Positions 22,741 to 34,512 of a DNA stretch of 64,000 nt are shown piece after piece. Below the pieces are notes generated by a model. The model did no database searches. It was not told the origin of the DNA and saw only the letters and a list, made by a program, of their open reading frames with translations. The first letter of the stretch is position 1. Every line of letters begins with the position of its first letter. Position numbers and translations under genes: made by a program. This DNA is from Dactylorhiza incarnata (lineage: Eukaryota > Streptophyta > Magnoliopsida > Asparagales > Orchidaceae). The stretch spans positions 5,642,001 to 5,706,000 of the forward strand of contig JAWHQI010000068.1 in the NCBI GenBank assembly GCA_033032865.1, given 5' to 3'.

Positions 22741-22753
22741 AAAAGGGGGAGTT
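22741..22753 (+). other. R5 polypurine tract
   Basis: AAAAGGGGGAGTT lies directly before the 3' LTR. Confidence 0.85.
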
Positions 22754-23992
22754 TGATAGAACATAGTCTTCCGCATCTCCTAGGTTTGAGAAAAACAAAT
22801 CCTATGTGTATTTGATCTTGTGTGTTTAAGTGTGCAGGTTAACATAGTCCATATGACTCAAGGAGTACTCATGATGACTGCCCCCAAAATTGAGGCCAAA
22901 ATTCGAAAAGGCTCACTAGCGCCGGCGGTATCGATAGCGCCCGGCGCTAGCGATGATTAGCGCGATTCCGACAGTGTTTTTAGAAAGAGCTAGCGCCCGG
23001 CGATAGCTACTAGCGCTGGCGGTAGCATGGCGCACAAGAGGCATAGAGCAAATTGTTGTCACGGATTGAAGATCCTACCGCGCGAAATATTACTTAATCA
23101 GGGATAGCGCCGGCAGTAGCTACTAGCGCTGGTGGTAGCGTGGCGCACAAAAGGCATAGAGCAAAACGTTGTCGCGGATGGGAGATTCTGCCGCGCAAAA
23201 CGTCTCCTAATCCGGGCTAGCGCCGGCGGTAGCGCTAGCGCCGGCGGTAGCGCTAGCGCCGACGGTAGCGCTGAGTCTATAAATTGGACACTTTGCCTCC
23301 GTATTCATCATCCTCTAGAGATCCCAAATTCCAGAGCCTCGTGCCACAGCATAGAGAGGAGAGTTCGGGGAGATACTCCCACAAATCCATAAAGCCTTAA
23401 GGAGATCCGTGGAGAAGATTTTAACACGCTTCATCTTCGTGACGAAAGACCGCATCGACTACGATCATACTATGCGTCTTCGTCTACTTCTCCAAGAGAT
23501 CCACATAGAGGGAGTTTTTATATTATTGTTGTTTATTTCACATCTTTTCTTATTATAGTTTAGTGAACTCGCCTCGTGTTGGCGACTAGGCCTGGGGTAG
23601 ACTTAGGGCTGAAATTCGCCTTGTGTTGGCGACTAGATCTAGGCTAGTTCTAGGGGGTGCTCGAGGCCTTTCTGGGGATAGATTGGCTAGAGCGGCTTGA
23701 GGCCGTATCTGGGGAGAGATCGGTTAAAGCCAACCGGTTCGTGGGGATACGAGTCGGTATAGAAAACAAAAAGAGCCTTTTTATTATTCACCTCCGATCT
23801 CTAGCGTCATCGAGATCAAGTTTTGTAAAACTTATTTATCATTAATAAAGCTTGTCTCTTTTTTGTTTTACTTAACTTCTTTCATGACATTAATCTTGCA
23901 ATAATTCAAAGTTTTCTAAATATAATCTAAAGTTTTTGAAAACCCTTATTCACCCCCCCCCCCACCCTCTAAGGGCGCCGACCGATCCAACA
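22754..23992 (+). repeat. R5 3' LTR (1,239 bp)
   Basis: It starts TGATAGA (two changes from TGTTGGA) and ends TCCAACA. It is longer than the 5' LTR mainly because the last near-palindrome before the TATA box is present three times instead of once (two extra 18-bp units near 23217-23274). Confidence 0.92.
22914..23274. repeat. GC-rich near-palindrome cluster in R5 3' LTR
   Basis: It matches the cluster at 16003-16325, plus two added 18-bp units in perfect tandem next to the TATA box (23278-23285). Confidence 0.88.
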
Positions 23993-23997
23993 AAAGG

Positions 23998-24179
23998 GTC
24001 AAGGTGAGGCCCTTAAGTTCAACACTATGCTTGTTAACTAGAAATTGCTATTTGTAGACCACTGTGGTTTTCCTCCTTCTTGCCTAAGTTCATATGGTCT
24101 TTTGTGCTTCCTAGGGTTTTGTCATGACCTAGTCATGACAAAATCACTCTAGGTGTCTGGTTGTTTGCGGGATGTTATA
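23998..24179 (-). repeat. R3 3' LTR, segment 3 (LTR start in element sense)
   Basis: It is collinear with about 40163-40344 of the right LTR. It contains a palindrome with 12-bp arms TTTTGTCATGAC around CTA (24117-24143). Reading minus, the LTR begins TATAACATCCC, a decayed TGTAACATCCC. Confidence 0.9.
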
Positions 24180-24204
24180 AATCCCAAAAAATAAAAAAAT
24201 AATT
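24180..24204 (-). other. R3 polypurine tract (decayed)
   Basis: Read on the minus strand, an A/T/G-rich tract ending TTTTTTGGGATT lies between GAATTTCGAGGACGAAATT and the LTR. The sequence GGACGAAATT before the PPT is the same phrase seen before the R1 PPT. Confidence 0.7.
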
Positions 24205-25340
24205 TCGTCCTCGAAATTCAGGCTAGGCTCGCGGGGTTTTCACCGAGACTGACTGAACGTAACATCCCTTAAGAATTGAAGTTATTTCTGACTCGAAGAG
24301 CACCGACTATCACTGCCACACCAGTTCTAGTGGCTTTCAGTTGAATCAATCGATCGGAGACTACCGAGCCATCTATAGTAGAAATTTGCTGCTCCGGCTG
24401 TATTAGAGCTCTCCTAAAGGTGGAGACATGGAAGACGTCGTGCAATCCCCCTAACAACGATGGCAACTCCAGTATATAAGACAACATTCTGATCCACTCC
24501 AGGATCATGTAGAGCCCCATCTATCTCAGACTGAGCTTCTTTCGCCTGCGAACCCGCAAGACTCCCTGCATCAGACGTATCTTCCGGAACACCCGGTCTC
24601 CAACCTGGAACTCTACTGCACGATGCCATGCATCGTAATACATAACCTGGATGCTCTGAGCCCCAACATCCTAGCTCAAATCATTCGTACCTGGGCATCT
24701 GTTTCCTCCATAAATTCTGAGCCGAGTGCCTTGGGATCCACATCCTGGATCAAAGATAGTGGAGTCCTGCGCCTCCATCCCTCTCAAGGTGGAAAGCTGT
24801 GCTGATGTCAACCAAGAGCCCAGATATGCCTGGACTGATCTTCACCTTTTGGATGTACACTGTCCATCCTGATTCGACACGATCGTCCTGGTCACACTAT
24901 TATTATGGACAAACATCTCGTCAAATCCCATCAAACACCAACGGGAGCGTCCTTCCGTCCCGAGGTGACCCTAGCTACCTTGGTCATTTTATCCTCGATG
25001 TTCCAAACGAACTTGTGCCCGGAGTGGGGATGTGGTACCTATGTATGAAATCCATAATTATATCCTCGAACTTCCACTCTAACCTGGGCAGTGACTGTGG
25101 TAGTTCTCCAAAGACTTTTGCACTTGGCCTTCACCGTGCATCACAAAACTTATGATGTCTTTCTTCATTTTGAGGACATACGTGTTCCGGAATACACCAT
25201 TTTCCCGGTGACTAAAGCTCTTCTTATTCCTTCAAGTACATCCGAGTGATCAATAAACTCCACTCTACAACTTATCCAGTTCTTACCGTTGGTGGAACTG
25301 ATCAGATCATCAAGCGTTCCAATCATCCTCAAAATTTCAG
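24205..25340 (-). pseudogene. R3 integrase and chromodomain remnant, heavily decayed
   Basis: Minus-strand translation in several frames recovers chromovirus integrase pieces in the correct order. These are MKKDI near 25165, RLEWKFEDIIMDFIH near 25060, RTIVSNQDGQCTSK near 24880, RRTPLSLIQDVDPKALG near 24750, then VEFQ and VGDRVFRKIRLMQGV near 24600 and LHDVFHVSTFRRAL near 24440. A weak chromodomain-like end follows. Many stops and frameshifts separate the pieces, and the stretch between the second and third acidic core motifs looks shortened. It is dead and supports the minus orientation of R3. Confidence 0.75.
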
Positions 25341-26397
25341 GGGTTGCACTTGTGAATCTTATGAGTATGTGTTAACCAATCTTTATTAGTATTCATGTTT
25401 ATAAGATGACTCCCAATCACTTTCTATGTGGAGTTTGATTCATAAGGTATATGGGTAAAATTCTTTTGAAACCCTAAGATTTTCACAAGTCAATTTCATC
25501 ATAGAAATATCATCACATTTATTTCACAAATTCCTATCGCTTCCACATATGCTAGTCTTGATCACTTTCGGATGGTCCAAAGTAAGATAAACTTAGATCG
25601 TTCTTATCATAGTAAACTCAAACACTATATTCTAATTCCAATAAGTTATCGTCTAAGATCACTGGTTATTCATCATCATAGCTCCCAAGGTATAAAGGCT
25701 ATTATTATAGATGAAATTTTCTACCATGATAGGGCGTGATTTATAACGAATCATGAGCTGGTCACTTCCAAATGCCCCAAGTCACAAGAACCTCAAATAT
25801 AACTACAAGTTATATGACTTAGTTTCCGTCCATTACTTCTAGAATGGGACATCAGCATCCCTAGGTGATTTTTCCTGGCGACTTTACATTTCTAATGATT
25901 CAACTAAGGTTAAGTTGTTGTTCGATCAATGATGTCTATCCATTGTCCTGGTAATACTACAGATCATTATTCTGAACATACTGTTACACCATCTCATCTT
26001 CGCCCAAGAAACATCGATTAAGATCGACTTCAAATTCATTAGGTTCATGATGCAACACTTTCTAAATTAGATCTAAAGGAAACCCAAGTCAGAAATTAAT
26101 TTGCCCAATAAACAAAATGTCAGCCCCAATAAACAAAAGAAGCCCCAATAAAAAAAGATAAGCCACTATCTATTTTGGGCTAATAATCTTTGATATCGCC
26201 ATGTTATATTTGTCCCAAGTATGTAAACACTCCTTAGGGCACACAAACTTAGACTTGGGGTTCATCTTGAGGCTTGTTGGTGTACTCCATTCATTAGACT
26301 CTTCAAGGTACCCTTTTCGACAACCTTATCAAGGTCAACATATGAACCAATCTCAAACGGGTCCCTTCTGAACGTGAATTCTTATCTGATGGTGGTT
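25341..26397 (-). other. R3 internal region without recognisable coding
   Basis: It is AT-rich and stop-dense in all frames. I could not match RT, RNase H, protease or gag. Three short direct repeats of GCCCCAATAAACAAAA type lie at about 26103-26163. It may be decayed pol or sequence that replaced it. Confidence 0.5.
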
Positions 26398-26402
26398 GTC
26401 TC

Positions 26403-28059
26403 TGTTGGATCTGTAGGCGCCCTTAGAGGAGGGGGGGGGTGAATAAGGGTTTTAAAAACTTTAAACTTTACTAGAAAACTTTTGATATTTTGGTCGAAGT
26501 TAAATCGAAAGTAAAGAGATAATGAAATTAGAAATGAAATCAATTTTATTAAACAAGAAAATACATGATTATCATTTATAAAATTGATTACAAAATCTAA
26601 TTTCAATGACGCTAGAGATCGAAGAGAATAATATGAAAACCCTTTTTGTTTTCTATACCGACTCATATCCCCACAAACCAGTTGGCTTTAGCCGATCTCT
26701 CCCTAGATACGGCCTAAAGCCGCTCTAGCCAATCTATCACCAGAAAGGCCTCGAGCACCCCCTAGATCTACTCCCTAGACCCAGTCGCCAACACGAGGCG
26801 AATTACTCCCTAACTCCAACCTAGACCTAGTCGCCGTGTGGCGAATTCACGAACTGATTACAATGATAAAATAAAAGCGTTATAAGATAAGATAATGGAA
26901 AAACTCCGCTCTAAGTAGAACCCTTGATGTATATGTCATTTCGCTTGCAAAGGTTCGATCGTTGTGGCTTGAGAGTCTTCCTCTTTGATGTGCTTGAGAT
27001 CCTTGGATGTCTCCAATTGATTAGAGATTGTTGCAGTGAGAACACTCCATGTGTTTGTTGAGAGAAGGCTTCTTGATCACTGGTTTGATAGCCTTCAATC
27101 CTTTCGAATGATTTTTCTTTTGATCTCCTCTGAAGAACTCTTCTCCTTTGATGAGTGGGAAACACCCCTCACTTTTTTCTAGACGGCTAGGGCTTTCAGC
27201 GGTGAGTAGTTTCCTTCCTTCTATTCTCATCAATTTCGTGGGTTTGTCTTCTATCTTTGGAAATACAGTATTCCCAACGAAAATATGATATATTCTTGCC
27301 TTCATAATGACATTGCATGCTCCTTTTGGTTTCTTAATTAAATCTTGATTGATTGGAGTTTCCAAATCTTGATTAATCAAATCTTGATTGATTGGAGTTT
27401 CCAAATCTTGATTGATTGGTTTCATAATGATATTGCATACTCTTGATTGATTATTCCTTCCCGCGAGATCACCTTCCTAATTTGCTCCTCAATCAGCATC
27501 ATGATGGCGGGACATCCAAAAGATACCGCCGGGCGTTAGCCTTAACGCGCCACGATAGTACTTGCCAAAATAACATCCCATCGACATTCCTTTTTCTCCA
27601 CTATTTTCTTCCCGTCAGTTGTTTCCATTTATGCTAGCGCCAGCGTCATTGCTAACACTCCTCGGTAGGTCATTTTGTCAGGCCAGCTTGCATCTCAGCG
27701 GTTTCCCTTCTCAGCGGTTTCTTCTCAGCGGTTCGTTAATGCCAGCGCCAGCGGTAGAGTTAGCACGGTGCGGTAGAGCATTCAGATCTTCTCAGCAGTT
27801 TCCTTCTCAGCGGTTTCGTCTAAGCGGTTTCGTCTCAGCGGTTTCATCTCAGCGGTTTCGTCTCAGCGGTTCCATCTCAGCGGTTCGTTGGTGCTAGCGC
27901 CAGCGGTAATGTTAATGCGGTGTGGTAGCAACAAAACACAGCACCATGGAGATTTTGAAAGCACAGAATCCTGCAAACTATAAACACAAAACAAGTATGA
28001 TCAAATACAATAGGATTTGTTATTGTCAAACCAAGAGATGCGGAAAGCATGTTCCAACA
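26403..28059 (-). repeat. R6 3' LTR (1,657 bp)
   Basis: It is collinear with the right LTR but lacks about 125 bp that carry the TATA-like box and one GC near-palindrome (compare 27200 with 33896-34024). The deletion lies between CAGC repeats. It contains the TCTCAGCGG minisatellite at 27690-27890. Confidence 0.92.
27690..27890. repeat. TCTCAGCGGTTTC minisatellite, R6 3' LTR
   Basis: About ten units of roughly 13 bp (TCTCAGCGGTTTC and variants) occur, with a GC near-palindrome (GCCAGCGCCAGCGGTAG) set inside and another just after. The counterpart is at 34513-34712. Confidence 0.88.
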
Positions 28060-28073
28060 AACTCCCCCTTTTG
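28060..28073 (-). other. R6 polypurine tract
   Basis: Read minus, AAAAGGGGGAGTT ends at the LTR boundary, identical to that of R5. Confidence 0.88.
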
Positions 28074-28663
28074 ATAATAACAAATCCCTTTAGAAAGAAA
28101 TAAATTAATTGATAGGAATTTGTGTTTATAATAGAGATAAGCATGAAATGTGAGACATGTGCATAAGCTCCCCCTAAATGAATGCTCCCCCTAAGTGAAT
28201 GCTCCCCCTACAAAAAAACTTCCTATGAACTTAACTCCCCAAACATGTTAATTTCTTTCAAATTTATTCTCCCCCTTTTGGTATTATCAAAAGAGGGTGG
28301 AGAGGTAGGCCAACAAAAAAGTGTGCCATAAATGTGTAGAGAGGGAAGGAACATGATAAAGAGTTAAACACTTAGGAAAGATATAATATATAGGAGTGAA
28401 AAAAATGTGAAGAAATTGTCATAAAGAAACCACTTGTTGGGAAAAACATATTCATGATCGAGCGTACAAGTAGTAAAGAGGTGGAAAGCATGAAGAAATA
28501 TATTTTTGAAGAGAACATCTATGGTGAAGCATAGTAGATGATTAAGAGTCTTAGGTATAACAAAATTAGATGTTGTAGCAATTTAAGTTCACAATGGATT
28601 TTGCTTTATAAAAGTTTTAAGCACAAAAAAAGTAATGATTTCCAAGTAACCAATCTACCCAGA

Positions 28664-28918
28664 CAATATGTCTACACCCTAGCCCCGTACTAAGTGACTG
28701 ATGGGCATGAGGAGCTGCATACATGCCGTAGGTTGGGGTGTTAATCCCATATGCAAACACTAGACAAAACTCACCCTAGCACTCTTTCCCCCCAGTGCCT
28801 CGCAAGGCCCCACTGGAACCCTTCCCGGTTAAGAACAAGACATGATTAGAGGTCAGGTAATCTAATGTCTACAACCCTACGCCCCCGCTATGGTGAGACA
28901 TGAAGTCAAGGATAATAA
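28664..28918 (-). other. GC-rich conserved island, R6 copy
   Basis: It matches the R5 island at 22007-22263 along its length with scattered substitutions and no large gaps. Confidence 0.7.
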
Positions 28919-29725
28919 TTATTGGAAACATTTAAGCGATTTAAATCTAATGCTAGGTACATAGCCTATGGATTTATATTTTTATTTGATTTTTTTTTAA
29001 ACAAACAACTCACGTAGCAATTTTGAAATCCATTAATGAATCAGAGTTTTAGCATTACAATATTTTTCATGTTTAGAGGAGTGTTTTTTAGCATATAAAT
29101 TTTCATTGAAATAGATCAGATTTTTAGCATAAAAGTGATGTCTGTGTTAGAATAACCAATATAAATTTTACCAAGCAAGTCTACCATTTGTTAAAAAAAA
29201 GAATTTTGATATTTGTGACTTGATATAAGCATGAAAGAGCAAGGTAAAAATATATGGTGATGATGCGGAAGAATTATAGAGATACAAGAAAACATCTTTT
29301 TTGTAATCATGATTATTCATAAGAAGAAATATGAGTTAAATTCAAAAAGGAAGATGTTTTTTGCAAATCAGGTTATTGTAAAATCTTTTGACAATAAAGT
29401 AACCAAGCATGAAAGAAATATATCAATAAGAGACTACTACAATGTTATTGTAATTCACAAATTCAAGACATACCAAACATTGTAGAGAGCATGCTAGGTT
29501 ATCTAGTGCATTTCTTAAATAAAGAGTAGTATTGAATTAGCATTAGGATCCAATACTCATGAGAAGAAGTGTTATGGAAGATAATGATGTGCATGTAAGT
29601 GTATTTTGAATAGCGTAAACAAATGTTTTGATCAAAAATACAAGAAATATGTAAAGTAAAGAGCACAATAAAACACAAATAGTTTTACTTCCACAAACTT
29701 CAATGCACAAAAAAATGTACAACTA

Positions 29726-29788
29726 CCAAGGTGCTTTGCACACACAATGCTCATTAAGACTTATCAGGGTGCAAAGTAGTGCTTTGGG
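29726..29788 (-). ncRNA. Candidate RNA hairpin, R6 copy 2
   Basis: In element sense the inner arms CTTTGCAC and GTGCAAAG pair around the TGATAAGTCTTAA loop. One outer arm carries an extra A. Confidence 0.5.
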
Positions 29789-29897
29789 TATCACATATTT
29801 TATTTTAATGTTGAGACTAGTGATCCAGTGTACTTAACGTAAGAGTAAGTGGTTTTTAAGAAAGATATGGTTTGCACAAGATACTTTACTATTCTTT

Positions 29898-29958
29898 CCA
29901 AGGTGCTCAACCTCACAACGCTTATTAAGACTTATCAGGAGGTTCAAGTAGTGCTTGG
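29898..29958 (-). ncRNA. Candidate RNA hairpin, R6 copy 1
   Basis: It is identical to R5 copy 1 over 61 nt, although the surrounding noncoding sequence differs at many positions. Confidence 0.55.
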
Positions 29959-30480
29959 TGGAGTTATCTTTGTCACTTTATTTTATGATTTTTGTTTTGT
30001 ACAAAGTTCTCCGAATAAACTTGTTTTGCAAACCAATATAATTTATGAAAACATAACCACTTTTCTTAACTTGTAAAAGTGCAAACAAAGGTAGTGTAGG
30101 TAAGATACTTGTGCAATTTTAATTCATTGTACTAATACAAAACATACACAAACATTCTTAGATTAAACACATAAGTAGACAATGCCAAAATAAGTGAGTG
30201 AATAAATATCATTATCAAACATAAAACATTTACTCATACTTAGAGGCATGCTAAGCTTGGTTCTACACAACTTTTACAATATAATTTATGCATATGAGTT
30301 TAGAAGTACCAAGGCATGGAAAAGACAATGTTCAAAGTAGTTTGATAATATGAATCACAATATTGTAAAAAGTCTTAAGTGATAGAAGAAATCATGCTTG
30401 ATTTTCACAATAAAGTCCATACGGTATTTTTTTTATTTTTGATAATTAATTTTAATTTAATGGTTGAACTCATATAATTT

Positions 30481-30575
30481 GATCTTGGACTTCCCGAGGT
30501 CTACCCTGTGAGAGGTTCGCCCGGTACTAGGTGATGTGATGGGATGATAGCCCAAATCACCCTTTCGCAAGATAC
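30481..30575 (-). other. Shared 94-bp module, R6 copy
   Basis: On the plus strand it reads GATCTTGGACTTCCCGAGGT, CGCCCGGTACTAGGTGATG and GGGATGATAGCCCAAATCAC. It lies in the noncoding 3' region, in the same element sense as the other copies. Confidence 0.87.
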
Positions 30576-30843
30576 ATGTAAATAGAAAATTTAAGTTCAA
30601 AATAATAAATTTTGATACTTGTTTTTGTTTTATATTTTTGTATTTGATTTTTGCATATAGGAATAGAAATCAAACAAATAACAAAAAAATATTTTTTGTA
30701 ATTTGGCTTTTGTAAATTTTTATTTTATTTTATTTTTTCTAAAAATTAACAGGGACAATTGCAAAAATGACTAGTACAGATAAGATAATATATTTTTTGT
30801 GATTTTTTAGAATTTTACAATTACAGAAAATTGGATACTTGAG

Positions 30844-30880
30844 TTAGCGCCGGCGTTAGGTCCTAGCGCCTGCGTTAACT
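30844..30880. repeat. GC near-palindrome pair inside R6
   Basis: TTAGCGCCGGCGTTAGG followed by CCTAGCGCCTGCGTTAA. It matches the R5 pair at 19942. Confidence 0.7.
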
Positions 30881-31599
30881 CACAGAGAGTGCTTATTTTA
30901 ATCATATGGCCTAGATTTTCTTCGATTTTGCTTCTGATTTTTCTTAATTATGTTTGTGCAATGTAAGGCCTGTCTAATGAAGTGAAGAGACGAGAACAAA
31001 TCGCAAAAAGTTGCGGAAGTTAAAATTTTAGTACATGGGTTTCATATTCATTAAACCTTAATTCTTGAGTTTTGCACAACATGTGCATGAATGAAATGAT
31101 TATAAATACGTGAAATAATATTCATGCAATTTTTCAATTCCAGTTTGACTTGATTATGATTAAACATACTAGGGGTAATCAAAATGACGCAATTATATTA
31201 AATACCGAAGCAAAACTTGCGCATTTTATAAATTTAGCCTAATGCCCCTAAAATACCTTTTAAATCCATTTTGACAGTTATTTCATTTATTCTTAATAAT
31301 AACAAATTTAGTTTTTCAAATTTTATAAGACTTTTAGGAAATGGATCTAGAAGGATAAACATAAAAAAGATAAGTAGATCACTTGAAAATGATATGACTT
31401 TTTATTCAACTTTATTCAATTTGATTTATTTATGAATTTTGGTTTAATATGTGAGAGTCATATCACAAGTTATATAAAGTGATCATATCATGATGGTTCA
31501 ATAAAAGGAAAAAATAAACAGCAAAAAAAGGCATATCATGAAGTAGATTGATGATATTTCATTTTTAGTTGATTTCTACTTCATGCAAATGATTTGATA

Positions 31600-33072
31600 C
31601 TAATGAATGAGAGATTTAGGTATCCAAAGAGGACCGGGTGTGACGGTTCCTTTGGGTACCCAAATACATCGTGTTTGCTTTTGGGGAGATATGATTGAAT
31701 AGGGCCTTTTGATTTGAGTTTGTGTTTCATCTTTAACTTTGGGCCACCATTCAAACATTGGTTTAATATTATTTTTAGTTTTCAAATTTCTATAATCATT
31801 TACTTGAATATTTGGATCAAAATGATTTTTGAATTTATAATTTGAAGGAAATTTGTTTGCATTTAATTTTATGTTGGGATAAACATGATTTTGTAAATAA
31901 TGGTGATTTTGATTTTGACTTTGATTTACAAATACTTTGTATTTCTTACTCCCATTATTAAACTTAGTTAAGATGTTCATATTCATATTCAATTTGTTTT
32001 TAGAAATAGTTTGATATTATGAATTTGTATTTACAATTTTCATAAGCAAGTTGATTTTTTATTTTAATTCATCATTCTTGATCTTTAAATTAAGTCTAGC
32101 TTTATTATAAGCGATTGTGCTATTTTTAAGAGTGGAAACAATTGAATCAATATAATTTTGATAGTTATTTCTATATTCATCAAATATTTCATCCATCTCT
32201 TTAATTTCAATTTTATAGTCTTTACACTTAGCACAATCATTTTTCAAAGATGAATTTTCTAAACATAATCTTTCATTTTGTTCTTTTACAACAATAAACT
32301 CCTTTTCAAGTTTCTTGTGTTTTTCTTTTAATTCATTATATTTTTCACAAGGTGTAATGTCTTCAACTAAGGAGCCAAGGATAGAACTAGATAACTTAGA
32401 ATTTGATTCTTCATTAATTTTTGCCTTCAAATTTTTATTTTCTAAGCGCAAATATTTATTAGCATTTTTTAATTTCTTAATTTTGCGCTTTGTAGTTTGA
32501 AGCAATTGTAATGTAGAGATAGAAGTACAAAAAATGGAATTTGATTTCCTTACATTGCTTTCGGGAGAGGCACGATTTGAACATATCGTTTCTTTGACAT
32601 CTTTTTGGCACTCCTCTTCCGAAGATAGTATTTCTTCTTCTCTTTCACTTGATGTGCACTTCATGGATCCGTCATGAGAGGAGCATTCTTAAAGACTTGT
32701 GCAAGCTTGCATATTCTCCGGTTCTTGTGATTGTTCCATACCTGTAGAAGGAGAATCATACATTTCTTCAAGAAATTTCCATACTTTGTATGCACTAGAA
32801 AAACAATATATTAATTTGAAGATATCTTTAGATAAAGCACAGAAAATGTAGTTCATAGATTTTGCATTTAGGTGACGCTCTTGTTTATTTGATTCGTCTG
32901 CTGGTCTTGTTATTGCTATATCCCATGCGTTGATATCTAATGTTTTAATAAACCTTTCCATTAACAATTTCCACCCTTTATAATTTCTTCCTTCGAATAA
33001 GGGTGGTGCAAGAGATTTTTCTTCTTCATAAAAATTTCCCCCACTAATAGAAGTGAGATCATGAGACGCCAT
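31600..33072 (-). pseudogene. R6 gag (in-frame stops)
   Basis: The frame runs from ATG at 33072 to 31600 with stops at 32689-32691, 32059-32061 and near 32018. It has the same layout as R5 gag: PPLFEGRNYKGWK near the N-terminus, NAKSMNYIFCALSK, coiled-coil segments (KRKIKKLKNANKYLRLEN; YKIEIKEMDE) and an Asn-rich tail ending CIWVPKGTVTPGPLWIPKS. No zinc knuckle or protease is seen. Its stops lie at other places than in R5, so the two copies decayed independently from an intact gag-only ancestor. Confidence 0.85.
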
Positions 33073-33107
33073 TATTCCCAATTGTTAAGCCGATTTGGAA
33101 TAACCTA

Positions 33108-33119
33108 GCTCTGATACCA
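33108..33119 (-). other. R6 primer-binding site (tRNA-Met)
   Basis: On the minus strand TGGTATCAGAGC is a perfect tRNA-Met PBS, two bases from the 5' LTR. Confidence 0.92.
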
Positions 33120-33955
33120 CTTGTTGGATCTGTAGGCGCCCTTAGAGAGGGGGGGGGGGTGAATAAGGGTTTTAAAAACTTTAAAGTTTTGATATTTTGG
33201 TCGAAGTTAAATCGAAAGTAAAGAGATAATGAAATTAGAAATGAAATCAATTTTATTAAACAATAAAATACATGATTATCATTTATAAAATTGATTACAA
33301 AATTTAATTTCAATAATGGTAGAAATCGAAGCGAATAATATGAAAACCCTTTTTGTTTTCTATACAGACTCGTATCCCCACGAACCGGTTGGCTTTAGCC
33401 GATCTCTCCCTAGATACGACCTCAAGCTGCTTTAACCAATCTATCACCAGAAAGGCCTCGAGCACCCCCTAGATTTACTCCCCAGACCCAGTCGCCAACA
33501 CGAGGCGAATTACTCCCTAAGTCCAACCTAGACCTAGTCGTCGTGTGGCGAATTCACGAACCGATTACAATGATAAAATAAAAGCGTTACAAGATAAGAT
33601 AATGGAAAAACTCCCCTCTTAGTTGAACCCTTGATGTAGATGTCGTTTCACTTGCAAAGGTTCGATCGTTATGGCTTGAGAGTCTTCCTCTTTGATGTTC
33701 TTGAGATCCTTGGATGTCTCCAATTGATTAGAGATTGTTGCAGCGAGAACACTCCATGTGTATGTTGAGAGAAGGCTTCTTGATCACCGTTTTGATAGCC
33801 TTCAATCCTTGCGCATGATTTTCTTTTGATCTCCTCTGAAGAACTCTTCTCCTTTGATGAGTGGGAAACACCCCTCACTTTTCTCTAGACGGCTAGGGCT
33901 TTCAGCCCTCGAAAATTTCGTCCAAATTCGTCAACCGAAACTCATTTTCAGGTTG

Positions 33956-33964
33956 TTTTAAATA
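33956..33964 (-). promoter_or_regulatory. TATA-like box, R6 5' LTR
   Basis: Minus-strand TATTTAAAA lies some 20 bp after a GC near-palindrome (33985-34005). It is absent from the other LTR because of a deletion. Confidence 0.65.
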
Positions 33965-34512
33965 GAGGTTTGCTGTCCAGGAAAGCTAGCGCCGACGGTA
34001 GTTCTATAGCGGGGCAGTAGCAGCAGTGAGTAGTTTTGTTCCTTCTATTCTCATCAATTTCGTGGGTTTGTCTTCTATCTTTGGAAATACATTATTCCTC
34101 ACGAAAATATGATATATTCTTGCCTTCATAATGATATTGCATGCTCTTTTTGGTTTCTTAATTAAATCTTGATTGATTGGAGTTTCCAAATCTTGATTAA
34201 TCAAATCTTGATTGATTGGAGTTTCCAAATCTTGATTGATTGGTTTCCTAATGATATTGCATACTCTTGATTGATTATTCCTTCCCGCGAGATCACATTC
34301 CTCATTTGCTCCTCAATCAGCATCATGATGGCGGGACATCCAAAAGATACCGCCGGGTGTTAGCCTTAACGCGCCGCGATAGTACTTGCCAAAATAGCGT
34401 CCCGTCGACATTCCTTTTTCTCCACTGTTTTCTTCCCGTCAGTTGTTTCCATTTATGCTAGCGCCAGCGTCAGTGCTAACGTTCCTCGGTAGGTCATTTC
34501 ATCGGGCCAGCT

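Larger units (their letters stand above)
15843..23992 (+). mobile_element. R5: gag-only SIRE-like copia element
   Basis: This is a complete 8,150-bp element with perfect TSD AAAGG (15838-15842, 23993-23997), LTR ends TGTTGGA and TCCAACA, a tRNA-Met PBS and PPT AAAAGGGGGAGTT. The only coding part is gag. The 4.1 kb from gag to the 3' LTR is AT-rich, stop-dense and conserved with R6, so pol is absent rather than merely decayed. The LTRs differ by about 3% in three samples. Confidence 0.93.
28074..31599 (-). other. R6 3' noncoding region, conserved with R5
   Basis: It is AT-rich and without a credible ORF. In the same order as R5 it holds the near-palindrome pair (30844-30880), the shared 94-bp module (30481-30575), hairpin copy 1 (29898-29958), hairpin copy 2 (29726-29788) and the GC island (28664-28918). 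Confidence 0.8.

Noticed and set aside
25341..26397. Decayed host gene or R3 RT region
   Set aside because: No frame gives more than isolated residues of similarity to RT, RNase H or any host protein, so no gene is called.
27021..27425. 134-codon frame with NQDLETPINQDL repeats (also 34004-34228)
   Set aside because: It results from short tandem copies of AAATCTTGATTGATTGG inside the R6 LTRs, antisense frames without a gene signal.
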